DNA of 64,000 bases from JBEIFW01 sp046081125 (GCA_046081125.1 JBJTVH010000007.1:14220-78219); one strand, 5' to 3'. Positions 45,362 through 53,185 are shown, counted from the stretch's first letter. Translations and numbers: made by a program. The notes: generated from the letters alone by a model not told the origin.

Positions 45362-45452
45362 CAGTGCCCCTTCGACGGTGGACCGTTCCGCTTGTCGAGA
45401 TCACGCTGATCCGTCGTACACCTGCTGCACGGACGGCCGGGTGCCAAGAGCG

Positions 45453-45489
45453 CAGAGACCCTTCCCGATTTCGCGGGAAAGGGCCTCTG
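45453..45489 (-). terminator. Hairpin terminator after the first tRNA-fMet 3' remnant
   Basis: CAGAGACCCTTCCCG and CGGGAAAGGGCCTCTG, separated by six bases, form a long near-perfect stem. Read on the minus strand it follows the tRNA 3' end by about 15 bases. This is the same position as the hairpin beside the second remnant at 53401. It was probably carried with the tRNA end. Confidence 0.65.
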
Positions 45490-45504
45490 AACTGGTTCTG
45501 TACT

Positions 45505-45549
45505 TGGTGGCGGGGAGAGGATTTGAACCTCTGACCTTCGGGTTATGAG
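45505..45549 (-). other. 3' half of initiator tRNA-fMet (attachment-site remnant 1)
   Basis: Read on the minus strand, the sequence runs CTCATAACCCGAAGGTC (anticodon loop CAT and variable loop), AGAGG-TTCAAAT-CCTCT (T arm) and CCCCGCCACCA (acceptor 3' end with CCA). This is the 3' half of a bacterial initiator tRNA. The expected 5' half is not present: the next bases do not give a GGCGGGG acceptor strand or D arm. The block from 45481 to about 45578 is closely similar to 53431-53528. Such 3' halves are left when elements integrate into a tRNA gene. Confidence 0.72.
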
Positions 45550-45769
45550 CCGACAGCTTCAGATCCGCTCTGGTCGGCGGCCGAGTGTGTCAGTGCAGGT
45601 AGACCACCCCTTCGTCGTGCCTGGACGTCGGTCTGTCCAGCGCTCGTGGGCACCCGGTGGTGGCTGTGGTGTTCGCGTCCCGTTCGCGCTCGAGCCGACT
45701 CAGGCAGGCTCGGGCAGGCAGGCTCACACTGGGCGCAACAAGCCTTTGGGGTGGCCCCTTACGGTATCG

Positions 45770-45790
45770 GAATCGTACCTGTTATGATTC
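45770..45790. promoter_or_regulatory. Zur-box-like palindrome before the CobW gene
   Basis: GAATCGTA, five bases, TATGATTC is a near-perfect 8-5-8 inverted repeat ending 4 bases before the CobW ATG. It is close to the Bacillus-type Zur consensus TCGTAATnATTACGA and shares the GAATCG half-site with the other boxes in this window. Its closeness to the start suggests a very short leader or leaderless transcript. Confidence 0.6.
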
Positions 45791-45794
45791 GCCG

Positions 45795-46784
45795 ATGGCG
45801 ACCGACTCGAAGGTACCTGTCACCGTGCTCACCGGGTTCCTCGGAGCGGGAAAGACGACGCTGCTGAACCACATCCTCACGGTGCAACACGGCAAGCGGA
45901 TCGCTGTGATCGAGAACGAATTCGGTGAGGTCGGCATCGACGACGCGCTCGTGATCGATGCCGAGGAAGAAATCTTCGAGATGAACAACGGGTGCATATG
46001 TTGCACCGTTCGCGGCGACCTGATCCGAATCCTCGGCAACCTCATGAAGCGCAAGAACCGTTTCGATCAGATCGTGATCGAAACGACCGGACTCGCCGAT
46101 CCAGCCCCGGTGGCGCAAACCTTCTTCGTCGATCCTGAGGTGTCAGCCCAGCTACGCCTCGATGCGATCGTGACGGTGGTCGATGCGAAGCACCTCCTGC
46201 TGCACCTCGATGAGATCAAGGCCGAGGGGGTCGAGAACGAGGCCGTGGAGCAGCTGGCGTTTGCTGATCGAGTGGTGATCAACAAGGTCGACCTCGTTGA
46301 CGCCCCCCAGCTGGCCGAGGTCGAGCGCCGGATCCGCGAGATCAACTCGTTGGCGCCACACATCCACACGAGTCACGGTCGGGTGGATCTCGACCTGATC
46401 CTCGACGTCGGCGCATTCGATCTCGATCGTGTCTTGATCGACGACCCGGAGTTCCTCGATCCCGATGCCGAACACCAGCACGACGCCACCGTCACATCGG
46501 TCGGCATTCACGCCGACGGTGATCTGGATGGTGACCGGCTGAACAAGTGGCTCGGACGACTCCTCGCAGAGCAGGGCACCGACATCTTTCGCTCCAAGGG
46601 CATCCTGTCGATTGCCGGCATGGACGAGCGGTATGTGTTCCAGGGCGTCCACATGCTCCTCGACGGTCAAGCCGACCGTGCCTGGCGCCCGGACGAGGCC
46701 CGCAGCAACAAGCTCGTGTTCATCGGCCGCAACCTCGACCGTGCTGCGTTGGAGCGCAGTTTCCGGGAGTGTCTGGTCCGATGA
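45795..46784 (+). CDS. CobW/COG0523 family GTPase (zinc metallochaperone type)
   Basis: A 329-residue G3E GTPase. Walker A is GFLGAGKTTLLN (residues 14-25), the metal motif NNGCICCTVRGDL (CxCC near residue 66), the switch region ETTGLADPAPV, and the base-specificity motif INKVDLVD. The C-terminal CobW domain starts around residue 235 (DATVTSVGIHADGDLDGDRLNKWLGRLL). Zinc-regulated members (YciC, ZNG1) load zinc into client proteins when zinc is scarce. The ATG sits just after a Zur-like box and heads an operon with WD40 and ferredoxin-like genes joined by 4-base overlaps. Confidence 0.92.
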   Translation: MATDSKVPVTVLTGFLGAGKTTLLNHILTVQHGKRIAVIENEFGEVGIDDALVIDAEEEIFEMNNGCICCTVRGDLIRILGNLMKRKNRFDQIVIETTGLADPAPVAQTFFVDPEVSAQLRLDAIVTVVDAKHLLLHLDEIKAEGVENEAVEQLAFADRVVINKVDLVDAPQLAEVERRIREINSLAPHIHTSHGRVDLDLILDVGAFDLDRVLIDDPEFLDPDAEHQHDATVTSVGIHADGDLDGDRLNKWLGRLLAEQGTDIFRSKGILSIAGMDERYVFQGVHMLLDGQADRAWRPDEARSNKLVFIGRNLDRAALERSFRECLVR

Positions 46785-47815
46785 TCGGTCTCGTCGAATG
46801 GGAGATGCTGCTCGGCGACTACGTCACCGCGCTGGCGATCTCCCCGCGCGGAGATCTGCTCGCCGCGGGTTCTCTCGGCGGCGATGCAGCGATCGTCACC
46901 GTCGATGGTGTGCTGGTCTGCAAGTTGCCGGAGCACCCGATGGGCGTGCTGTGCGGGGCGTGGTCGCCTGACGGGTCGCGACTTGCGCTCGGTGGCCAGG
47001 ACGGCGTGGTTCGGGTGCACGACCAAACCGGGAACGAGGTCGGGACGTATCGCGGCACGGCGTGGATCTCCCATGTCGCTTGGTCACCTGACGGTTCGCT
47101 CCTGGCGGCGGCAGACGGCCGTCACCTGGTGCTCTGCGACAGCGACGCGGTGCTGGTCCAGCGGTATCCGTCGGTTTCGTCGACGATCACTGCGGTCGCA
47201 TGGTCAGCCAACGGCAAACGGGCCGGTGTCACCTCGTACGGGGGTATCACCTGGTACGACCCCGACCATCTGCCCGCTGAAAGGCCGTCACGAACTCATC
47301 ATTTCAAGGGGTCACCACTCGCGCTCGTGCTGGCACCAAACGGCAAATGGGCGTGCGCCGGGTTCCAGGACTCGAGCATCCATCTGTGGCGGCTCTGGTC
47401 GGGCGACGAGCTGTCGATGTCGGGTTACCCCGCCAAGATCGAGCACCTTGCGTTCCGCGACGACAGCCAGTGGATGGCGTCGGCATGCCTCGACGAACTC
47501 ACGGTGTGGGACTTTTCGGGCAGGGGCCCGAAGGGAACCAGGCCCGCCACGGGCAACGCCCACGGGCGCCACATCAGCTGCCTCGTGTGGGAACCCGCCG
47601 GCACACGACTACTCACCGGGGGCGCCGACGGCCGGCTCGCCCTCTGGCCATCACCGCGCTCGGTCAAGCAACCGCTGACACCCGACGACGTGTGCGACGG
47701 AGACGTCGCCATCGCCACGGTCGTGTGGCATCCCGCAGGCGGCTCGATTCTGGTCGGGCGCGCCGATGGCGCGTTGGAACGTCGATCCGTCACAGCAACG
47801 TTGGAGAAGCGGTGA
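46781..47815 (+). CDS. WD40 repeat protein paired with CobW
   Basis: A 344-residue cytoplasmic beta-propeller with about seven WD-like repeats. Visible ones include CGAWSPDGSRLALGGQDGVVRVHD, HVAWSPDGSLLAAADGRHLVLCD, LVLAPNGKWACAGFQDSSIHLWRL and CLVWEPAGTRLLTGGADGRLALWP. There is no signal peptide or other domain. The ATG overlaps the CobW stop (ATGA) and the stop overlaps the ferredoxin-like start (GTGA). A similar CobW-WD40 pair occurs at 56368-58426, so the propeller is likely a partner or client scaffold for the GTPase. That role is inferred from repeated linkage only. Confidence 0.85.
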   Translation: MIGLVEWEMLLGDYVTALAISPRGDLLAAGSLGGDAAIVTVDGVLVCKLPEHPMGVLCGAWSPDGSRLALGGQDGVVRVHDQTGNEVGTYRGTAWISHVAWSPDGSLLAAADGRHLVLCDSDAVLVQRYPSVSSTITAVAWSANGKRAGVTSYGGITWYDPDHLPAERPSRTHHFKGSPLALVLAPNGKWACAGFQDSSIHLWRLWSGDELSMSGYPAKIEHLAFRDDSQWMASACLDELTVWDFSGRGPKGTRPATGNAHGRHISCLVWEPAGTRLLTGGADGRLALWPSPRSVKQPLTPDDVCDGDVAIATVVWHPAGGSILVGRADGALERRSVTATLEKR

Positions 47816-48231
47816 CGACAGGCGCCGCAGGCTCTGGTGCGGTTCGCCTAGAACGCTGGTCGAACGTTCGAGTCCAGGTGTGCGACGGGTGCTGTTGCGG
47901 AACCGACCGCAAACACCCCGGCGTCGACCACGCGAGCATCCGCGAGCGCATCGACGCTGCCGCCTTCTCCGCAGGTGGCCGAAGTCGGGTCGTCGGGTGC
48001 GTTGGCGCGTGCCAATACTCGAACGTCGTGATTGTGCGACCCTCCGGGATCTCGACTGATCGTGTTTGGGTCGGTGGTGTCCTCAACGAAGAGATCATCG
48101 GCCAGCTTTGCGACTGGATCACCACCGGCGCCATCACCCCGGTCCCGGCGGCGGTCGCAGCACGGGTGTTCTCGAACGGCTCCGACTCGACCGAGAGTCA
48201 GGGTGTGGAGCTGAGGCGACGTCTGGCGTGA
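47812..48231 (+). CDS. Small (2Fe-2S)-ferredoxin-domain-like protein
   Basis: A 139-residue protein with cysteine motifs CDGCCCG (Cys 24, 27, 28, 29) and GCVGACQYSNVVIVRPSG (Cys 63, 67). This is the arrangement of thioredoxin-like 2Fe-2S ferredoxins, with an unusual run of three cysteines. The KHPGVDHASIRERID segment follows the first motif. It could carry an iron-sulfur cluster or bind zinc. The GTG start overlaps the WD40 stop. As third gene of a Zur-type operon it may be an accessory to the CobW chaperone. Its function is unknown. Confidence 0.7.
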   Translation: MTTGAAGSGAVRLERWSNVRVQVCDGCCCGTDRKHPGVDHASIRERIDAAAFSAGGRSRVVGCVGACQYSNVVIVRPSGISTDRVWVGGVLNEEIIGQLCDWITTGAITPVPAAVAARVFSNGSDSTESQGVELRRRLA

Positions 48232-48268
48232 GGGCGTGCACCTTCAGCTGACCGGTGGCACCGGGAAG

Positions 48269-48388
48269 TCAGTGCTCGTCCCAATGACTGTCGTGCAATG
48301 CGTGGCGGTGGCCGTCGTGCTCGGTTGCGGCATGGCCACAGTTGGGGCCGTGTTCGTGCTGCTGATCGTCGTGGACCGTATGTGCCAT
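48269..48388 (-). CDS. Small His-rich metal-binding protein (39 residues)
   Basis: Starts MAHTVHDDQQHEHGPNCGH and ends HRHALHDSHWDEH; 11 of 39 residues are histidine. GAGGAGG lies 9 bases before the ATG, inside the end of an ArsR remnant. It is a shorter relative of the 98-residue His-rich protein at 53661, sharing the GxxCGH and DGHRHAxHDxxWDEH blocks. Both sit immediately downstream of an ArsR-type gene on the same strand. A role as a zinc buffer or chaperone is inferred from composition and neighbours. Confidence 0.6.
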   Translation of the reverse strand: MAHTVHDDQQHEHGPNCGHAATEHDGHRHALHDSHWDEH

Positions 48389-48392
48389 GGTG

Positions 48393-48617
48393 TCATGCCT
48401 CCTCGGCACGTCGAACTGCATCGTGAACGATGTGTGAGACGTGCTCGTCTACGATCGAGTGGCGGATCTCTTTGCCGGCGCGCCGACCGACGATGGGCCG
48501 TGCGTCGCGCAGCACCCGAAGATGCTGCGAAATGAGTGGCTCGGACACCTCATGCCTGTGCTCGGTTGGTTCATCGTCCAGGGTCGAGTCGTGCAAACCG
48601 CGCAACTGACCGGGCAC
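48393..48617 (-). pseudogene. Decayed ArsR/SmtB regulator
   Basis: The reverse strand keeps the C-terminal two thirds of an ArsR protein: SEPLISQHLRVLRDARPIVGRRAGKEIRHSIVDEHVSHIVHDAVRRAEEA. It aligns with the intact regulator at 53954. The N-terminal helix region is replaced by unrelated sequence (LRGLHDSTLDDEPTEH). The alpha-5 zinc motif DxHx10HxxE has lost its second histidine (Arg instead). It probably no longer works as a zinc sensor, while the small His-rich gene after it remains open. Confidence 0.7.
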
Positions 48618-48655
48618 CGCCTCACCGAGCGCAAGCAGGACTGGTCAGGTCAAAA

Positions 48656-48678
48656 ATCGGAATGCGTCTCGTTCCGAT
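48656..48678. promoter_or_regulatory. Zur-box-like palindrome before znuA
   Basis: ATCGGAA, nine bases, TTCCGAT is a perfect inverted repeat ending 11 bases before the znuA ATG. Its right part contains TCGTTCCGAT, shared with the GAATCGTTCCGATTC boxes at 52331 and 52856. Position before a zinc-uptake operon supports Zur control. Confidence 0.6.
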
Positions 48679-48689
48679 AGACTAGGCCC

Positions 48690-49676
48690 ATGCGTCCTAC
48701 TCCGCTCTGCATACGACGGCTCCGCACTTCCGTCACCGTGTTCGCCGTGTCGGCGAGCCTGGCTGTTGCATCGTGCAGTAGCGACGGCAAGGGTACTTCC
48801 GACCCTGCTGGCTCGCAGCCGAGGTTGACCGTGCTCGCTGCGTTCTATCCCCTCGGCGAGGCGGCCCGCGGTGTGGGCGGCGACCTGGTGTCGGTCATCG
48901 ACCTAACGCCGCCTGGGCAGGGACCCCACGACTTGGAATTGCGGCCGGCCCAGATGAGGGCCTTCGAAACTGCTGACGTGGCGATCTATCTCGGCCGCAA
49001 GTTCCAGCCGCAGGTGGAGGCTGCGCTCGCCAAGTCGCCTGCACGCGTGACCAGGCTCGACCTCCTCGACTCGGTAGATCTCCTCGGGGTCGACAAGCAA
49101 CTCGCCGGCACTGAGGGCGAGGTGGATGGTGAGGTGCTGGAGGGCGATGTCGACCCTCACGTGTGGCTCGACCCGAGCCGCATGATCAAGATGGCGGACG
49201 CCATCACGAACACGTTCGTGAAGATCGACCCCGACAAAGCCGACACCTACCGCGCAAACGCAGCGAGGTATCTGGCCGACTTGCGCGGGCTCGACGGCGA
49301 GTACCGCGTCGGCCTGGCCAAGTGCCGCTCACGCGCGATCGTCACCAGTCATCGCGCGTTCGGGTATCTCGCCGACACCTACGGCCTCCGCCAGATCCCG
49401 ATCGCCGGCATCTCCCCCGATGTCGAGCCCGACCCGCGCACCCTGGCAGCCATCGCCGCCGAGGCGAGAGCCGAGGGGGTCACCACGATCTTCCTCGAGT
49501 CGATCGCATCGCCGGACCTAGCGAAGACGGTCGCCCGTGAGATCGGCGCGAAGCTCGACCTGCTCGACCCGATCGAGGGCCTGACCCGGGACCAGCTCGA
49601 CGCTGGCGACACCTACGCATCGATCATGCGTGACAACCTGCGCCGCCTCGCAGTCGGCCTCGACTGCGCCAGATGA
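48690..49676 (+). CDS. znuA: Zinc/manganese ABC transporter substrate-binding lipoprotein
   Basis: A 328-residue cluster A-I (ZnuA/TroA-type) solute-binding protein anchored by a lipoprotein signal (VASCSS, cysteine near residue 29). Three histidine ligands can be read: GPHDLELRP, DPHVWLDPSRM and TSHRAFGYLADTYGL. The fourth acidic ligand is near TIFLESIASPDLAKTVA. The long His-rich loop of enteric ZnuA is absent, replaced by a short acidic EGEVDGEVLEGD. The stop overlaps the ATPase start. With the downstream ATPase and permease and the box upstream, zinc is the likely substrate. Confidence 0.9.
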   Translation: MRPTPLCIRRLRTSVTVFAVSASLAVASCSSDGKGTSDPAGSQPRLTVLAAFYPLGEAARGVGGDLVSVIDLTPPGQGPHDLELRPAQMRAFETADVAIYLGRKFQPQVEAALAKSPARVTRLDLLDSVDLLGVDKQLAGTEGEVDGEVLEGDVDPHVWLDPSRMIKMADAITNTFVKIDPDKADTYRANAARYLADLRGLDGEYRVGLAKCRSRAIVTSHRAFGYLADTYGLRQIPIAGISPDVEPDPRTLAAIAAEARAEGVTTIFLESIASPDLAKTVAREIGAKLDLLDPIEGLTRDQLDAGDTYASIMRDNLRRLAVGLDCAR

Positions 49677-50428
49677 GCGACGTGGCTCGCAACCATCCGA
49701 TCCTCCAGATCACAGGGGTCGGCGTCACCTACCCGCCCGCCACCGAGGCACTCGCCGACGTGTCGTTCCAGGTGGACGTCGGTGAACTCATCGCTGTCGT
49801 CGGGCCCAACGGTGCCGGCAAATCGACGTTGTTCAAGGCCATCAGCGGACTCGTCAGTCACCACGGCTCGGTAGAGCTGTGCGGCAAGCACTGCCACCAC
49901 CGGCGCGACCGGCTCGCAGCTGCCTACATCCCTCAGCGCAACGACCTCGACGGCGACTTCCCGATCACCGTCGGCCAGCTCGTACTCGCCGGCCGACGCA
50001 GGTTTCTACGCCTGGGGCAACGACCCGGCGAACGGCACCGTCAGGCCGCGCACGACGCACTCGAACGCGTTGGGATGGCCGATCTGCGCCGGCGTCCACT
50101 GGGGACGCTGTCGGGAGGTCAGGTGCAGCGCGCCCTGCTGGCTCGCGCGCTCGCCCAGGAAGCACACCTGATCCTGCTCGACGAGGCCCTCAGCGGTGTC
50201 GACGAGCCCCGCACCGAGGCGCTGCTCGACCTGTTCGCCGACCTCGCTGCGTCTGGCACGTCCCTCCTGGTCGCCACCCACGACCTTTCGCTGGCCCGCA
50301 GGCGGTTCAGTCGCTGCCTCGCCGTCAACCGGCGGCTCGTGGGCGACGGCCCACCCGGGCTTGCACTCGACCCCGATCACATCGAGGCAACCTTCGGCAT
50401 TCCCCCAAGGCCGAGCAGCGCCGCATGA
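49673..50428 (+). CDS. znuC: Zinc ABC transporter ATP-binding protein
   Basis: A 251-residue ATPase of the ZnuC/MntA class. Walker A is VGPNGAGKSTL, the Q-loop AAYIPQRNDLDGDFPITVGQLVLAG, the signature LSGGQVQRALLARALAQ, Walker B LILLDEALSGVD and the H-loop VATHDLS. The Walker B aspartate-glutamate pair is intact. The ATG overlaps the znuA stop (ATGA) and the stop overlaps the permease ATG, so the three are translated together. Confidence 0.92.
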   Translation: MSDVARNHPILQITGVGVTYPPATEALADVSFQVDVGELIAVVGPNGAGKSTLFKAISGLVSHHGSVELCGKHCHHRRDRLAAAYIPQRNDLDGDFPITVGQLVLAGRRRFLRLGQRPGERHRQAAHDALERVGMADLRRRPLGTLSGGQVQRALLARALAQEAHLILLDEALSGVDEPRTEALLDLFADLAASGTSLLVATHDLSLARRRFSRCLAVNRRLVGDGPPGLALDPDHIEATFGIPPRPSSAA

Positions 50429-51243
50429 TCGACTGGTTCACGGACCCCTATCGCACGCAGTTCATGCAGCACGCAGCGATCACCGCGCTGCTCATCGGCG
50501 TGCTCGCCCCCACCATCGGCGTGTGGGTCGTCCTGCGGCGGCTCGCCTACCTCGGCGACGCAATGAGCCACGGCACGCTGGTCGGTGTCGCCGGGGCTTA
50601 CCTCGTCGGCGTCAGCATCACCATCGGCGCACTCGCGGCGGGAGTGATCATGGGGCTCCTGGTCGCCCTGTTCGATCGGCAGCGACGACTCGGGCGCGAC
50701 AGCGCCATCGGAGTGGCCGAGACGCTGATGTTCGCAACCGGCCTCATCCTGATCTCGCGCAACGACCGCATCGGCGTCGACCTCACCCACTTCCTGCTCG
50801 GCCAGATCGTCACCACGACACGCAGCGACATCGTCGTCAACAGCGGGTTGACGGCCGCGGCCTTGGGCATCGTTGCGGTCACGTTCTCCGATCTGCGCAA
50901 CGTCACCTTCGATGCCGCCCACGCCCGTCAGGTTGGCATCCCGGTCGGTCCGCTACGGCTCGTGCTGATCGTGCTGATCTCCATCACCGTCGTCGTCAGT
51001 CTCGACACCGTCGGGCTGCTGATGAGCGTTGCGATGCTCGTCATCCCAGCGGCGAGCGCGCGCCTCCTAACGCAGCGAATCGAGACCATGACCGCAGTCG
51101 CAATCGCAATCGGAGTGCTCTCCGCGCTATTTGGTCTCACCACCAGCTATCACCTCGCCACCCCGCCCGGCCCGACCATTGCGCTGGTCGCCGTGGCCTG
51201 CTTCGCAATCGCCACCGTGACGACCTTGCGCCGACACACATGA
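50425..51243 (+). CDS. znuB: Zinc ABC transporter permease
   Basis: A 272-residue inner-membrane protein of the ABC-3 (ZnuB/TroC) family with about eight hydrophobic helices. The family stretch GVWVVLRRLAYLGDAMSHGTLVGVAGAYLVGV near the N-terminus and GRDSAIGVAETLMFATGLILISRN in the middle are diagnostic. DTVGLLMSVAMLVIPAASARLLTQR precedes the last helices. It overlaps znuC on one side and the mshD start on the other, so mshD is transcribed with the transporter. Confidence 0.92.
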   Translation: MIDWFTDPYRTQFMQHAAITALLIGVLAPTIGVWVVLRRLAYLGDAMSHGTLVGVAGAYLVGVSITIGALAAGVIMGLLVALFDRQRRLGRDSAIGVAETLMFATGLILISRNDRIGVDLTHFLLGQIVTTTRSDIVVNSGLTAAALGIVAVTFSDLRNVTFDAAHARQVGIPVGPLRLVLIVLISITVVVSLDTVGLLMSVAMLVIPAASARLLTQRIETMTAVAIAIGVLSALFGLTTSYHLATPPGPTIALVAVACFAIATVTTLRRHT

Positions 51244-52163
51244 CCGCGCAATCGCCCTACTCGGTCATCAACATCGACGCATTCGACGCGATCAGCCGGT
51301 CGTCGGTTCGAGAACTGCTCGATCGATGCCAGGAGGTCGACGGCCGGCCCCCGCTCAGCGACCACGCGTTGAGCGCGGCCACTCATCGGACGCTCACCGC
51401 CCGAGCGTTCACCGTTCTCGATCGATCGCTGAACCCTGCGGCATACGTCCAAGCGACCCCCACGGCGGAACCTGCCCCGACCTGGATCCTCGACATCGCG
51501 ATCGATCCTCACAGCCGCGCCGATCGTGCCCGCATTCTCGACACTGCGTGTGGCGCGGCGATCGAATGGGTCCGAGCGCGCAACGCCCAGAGCGTGCAGT
51601 GGTGGTGTCACGAGGCCACCGCCACCGATCGGGCGACCGCCGAACGACATGGCTTGCTGCCAACGCGTCAGTTACTCGAGATGCAGACGCATCTCGGTGC
51701 CGCCCCGACGCGCCCGCCGCTCCCCACCCGCGAGTTCATCACAGGCGTCGACGAATCAGCACTCCTCGAGGTGAACAACCTGGCCTTCGAGCGCCATCCC
51801 GACCAGGGCAACTGGACACACGCGTCACTCGAGGCTCGCTTCGCCAGCGATTGGTTCGATCCGACCGGGCTGCTGGTTCACGTCGACGACTGCGGCACCA
51901 TGCTCGGATTCTGTTGGACGAAGGTTCACCGCTCGCCAAGCTCGCCGATCGGCGAGATCTACGTCCTCGCGGTGAGGCCAACCCATCACGGCCACGGTCT
52001 CGGTCGCTCCCTCGCCGAAGCCGGCCTGCGGTCCCTTCGTGACCGCGGGATCGAGCGGGCAATGCTGTTCGTCGATGCTGCCAACACCTCCGCTCGCGAG
52101 CTGTACGAGCGACTCGGCTTCACCATCACGAGCACCTCGACGGCACTCTCCGTTGCGCTGTGA
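51240..52163 (+). CDS. mshD: Mycothiol synthase
   Basis: A 307-residue double-GNAT protein matching MshD, which acetylates Cys-GlcN-Ins to finish mycothiol, the main actinobacterial thiol. The C-terminal active domain has LEVNNLAFERHPDQGNWTHASLEARF, MLGFCWTKVH, GEIYVLAVRPTHHGHGLGRSLAEAGLRSLRDRGIERAMLFVDAANTSARELYERLGF. The N-terminal GNAT repeat is degenerate, as usual. The ATG overlaps the znuB stop (ATGA), placing thiol synthesis in the zinc-uptake operon. This is unusual and may reflect mycothiol's use as a zinc ligand. It may be a second copy beside a chromosomal mshD. Confidence 0.85.
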   Translation: MTAQSPYSVINIDAFDAISRSSVRELLDRCQEVDGRPPLSDHALSAATHRTLTARAFTVLDRSLNPAAYVQATPTAEPAPTWILDIAIDPHSRADRARILDTACGAAIEWVRARNAQSVQWWCHEATATDRATAERHGLLPTRQLLEMQTHLGAAPTRPPLPTREFITGVDESALLEVNNLAFERHPDQGNWTHASLEARFASDWFDPTGLLVHVDDCGTMLGFCWTKVHRSPSSPIGEIYVLAVRPTHHGHGLGRSLAEAGLRSLRDRGIERAMLFVDAANTSARELYERLGFTITSTSTALSVAL

Positions 52164-52330
52164 ACCGGTGCCCCCTGGGCGAACCCGATCGGCGCCACGA
52201 CCACGTGACGTTTCGCGGGGCAAGCAGCTCTGGCCGATTGAGCAGCAACACCCGGCCATGACCTTGGCGAACTCCTCATCACCTCGCCCCCGTCACCGCT
52301 GGACAGGCCACCTGCCGGGGCGGCTGCTCG

Positions 52331-52345
52331 GAATCGTTCCGATTC
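52331..52345. promoter_or_regulatory. Zur-box-like palindrome before zur copy 1
   Basis: GAATCGTTCCGATTC is a 6-3-6 perfect inverted repeat lying 23 bases upstream of the Zur ATG. It is the clearest copy of the motif that recurs at 52856, 55138, 56081 and 63334. Its place before the regulator gene suggests autoregulation. Confidence 0.65.
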
Positions 52346-52368
52346 GGAAACGTGATCGGCGGCATATC

Positions 52369-52824
52369 ATGGTGGGCGTGGCCCTCGACCCGAGCGAACT
52401 TCACCAGCTCGCGGAGCAACGCGTTCGCGACGCCGACCTCGTCTACACCAAAGGACGACGGGAACTCGTCGAGCTCCTCGCTGGACTGTCCAGACCGGCC
52501 ACCATGCCCGAACTCGTCGAGCAACGACCCAAGCTGACACTCAGCTCGATGTACCGGAACATGACCGACCTCGAAGCTGTCGGTGTCGTGCAGAAGGTCA
52601 TCGGCGCCGATGAGCACACTCGTTACGAACTCGCCGAGGACCTCATCGGCCACCACCACCACAGCATCTGCACCAACTGCGGCTCGATCGACGATTTCGT
52701 GGTTTCGGCGAGCACAGAGCGGTCGCTCGCAGCGGCCCTCGAAAGGGCGCTCAGCGAGTCCGGGTTCCGACCGACCGGGCACCGGCTCGACGCGGTCGGG
52801 ATCTGCGCCAACTGCGCCTCCTGA
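52369..52824 (+). CDS. zur: Fur-family zinc uptake regulator (Zur), copy 1
   Basis: A 151-residue Fur-family repressor. The winged-helix part has YTKGRRELVELLAGLSRPATMPELVEQRPKLTLSSMYRNMTDLEAVGVVQKV. The dimerisation domain holds the sensory site GHHHHSICTNCGSIDDF near residue 97 and a second cysteine pair GICANC at the C-terminus, together the structural CxxC pairs. It is about 70% identical by eye to the copy at 55184. The box upstream, the zinc transporter operon just before it and the C-minus ribosomal proteins nearby all favour Zur over Fur. With zinc bound it would repress those promoters. Confidence 0.88.
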   Translation: MVGVALDPSELHQLAEQRVRDADLVYTKGRRELVELLAGLSRPATMPELVEQRPKLTLSSMYRNMTDLEAVGVVQKVIGADEHTRYELAEDLIGHHHHSICTNCGSIDDFVVSASTERSLAAALERALSESGFRPTGHRLDAVGICANCAS

Positions 52825-52855
52825 AGCAGCGCACCGGATCGCCGATCTTTGGTAG

Positions 52856-52870
52856 GAATCGTTCTGATTC
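52856..52870. promoter_or_regulatory. Orphan Zur-box-like palindrome downstream of zur copy 1
   Basis: GAATCGTTCTGATTC differs from the site at 52331 by one base. It lies 31 bases after the Zur stop, but no intact gene follows. The nearest rightward frame (52878-53063) has no recognisable protein. It is probably the promoter of a gene lost by deletion near the island's end. Confidence 0.55.
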
Positions 52871-53080
52871 GAAGCTGGTGTCTGCTGATGTTGTTGCGTG
52901 TCAACTGCGGGCCACGCCTGAACACGCGCTGACGCTCCTCGTCGACGGGCGAGTCCGCATCCGGCGCGGCGCCGTGACGATCGTGGTCGATCCGGCGACC
53001 GGGCGGCCCAGGCCGAGCGAGTGCTGGAGCTCAGACGTTGAGCGCTGGTGCCATCGAGTGTGACGAAGTCTGATCGATAC

Positions 53081-53185
53081 ATGACCGTCGAACGACTCAC
53101 CGTCTCGATCGGGTCTGAACTCGCGACCGCCGTCCGCAAGGCCGCCGAAGCCGACGGCAGGAACGTGTCCGCACCGGCGCACTGA
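53081..53185 (+). pseudogene. Antitoxin-like (ribbon-helix-helix/VapB type) N-terminal fragment
   Basis: MTVERLTVSIGSELATAVRKAAEADGRNVSAPAH then a stop. The opening resembles actinobacterial CopG/VapB-type antitoxins that continue NVSAWLADAARRRL. Here a frame change after NVSA ends the protein at 34 residues. No toxin gene follows. The assignment is from the short N-terminal pattern only. Confidence 0.4.

Noticed and set aside
45505..45582. A complete tRNA gene at the first fMet block
   Set aside because: The 3' half is good, but the preceding bases cannot form the acceptor 5' strand or a D arm, so it is a remnant.
48441..48680. A plus-strand 79-codon gene before znuA
   Set aside because: It is antisense to the ArsR remnant and has no motif; the znuA promoter box overlaps its end.
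52878..53063. A 61-codon gene downstream of zur copy 1
   Set aside because: No family resemblance, no ribosome site and no conservation visible; kept only as part of the degraded stretch.
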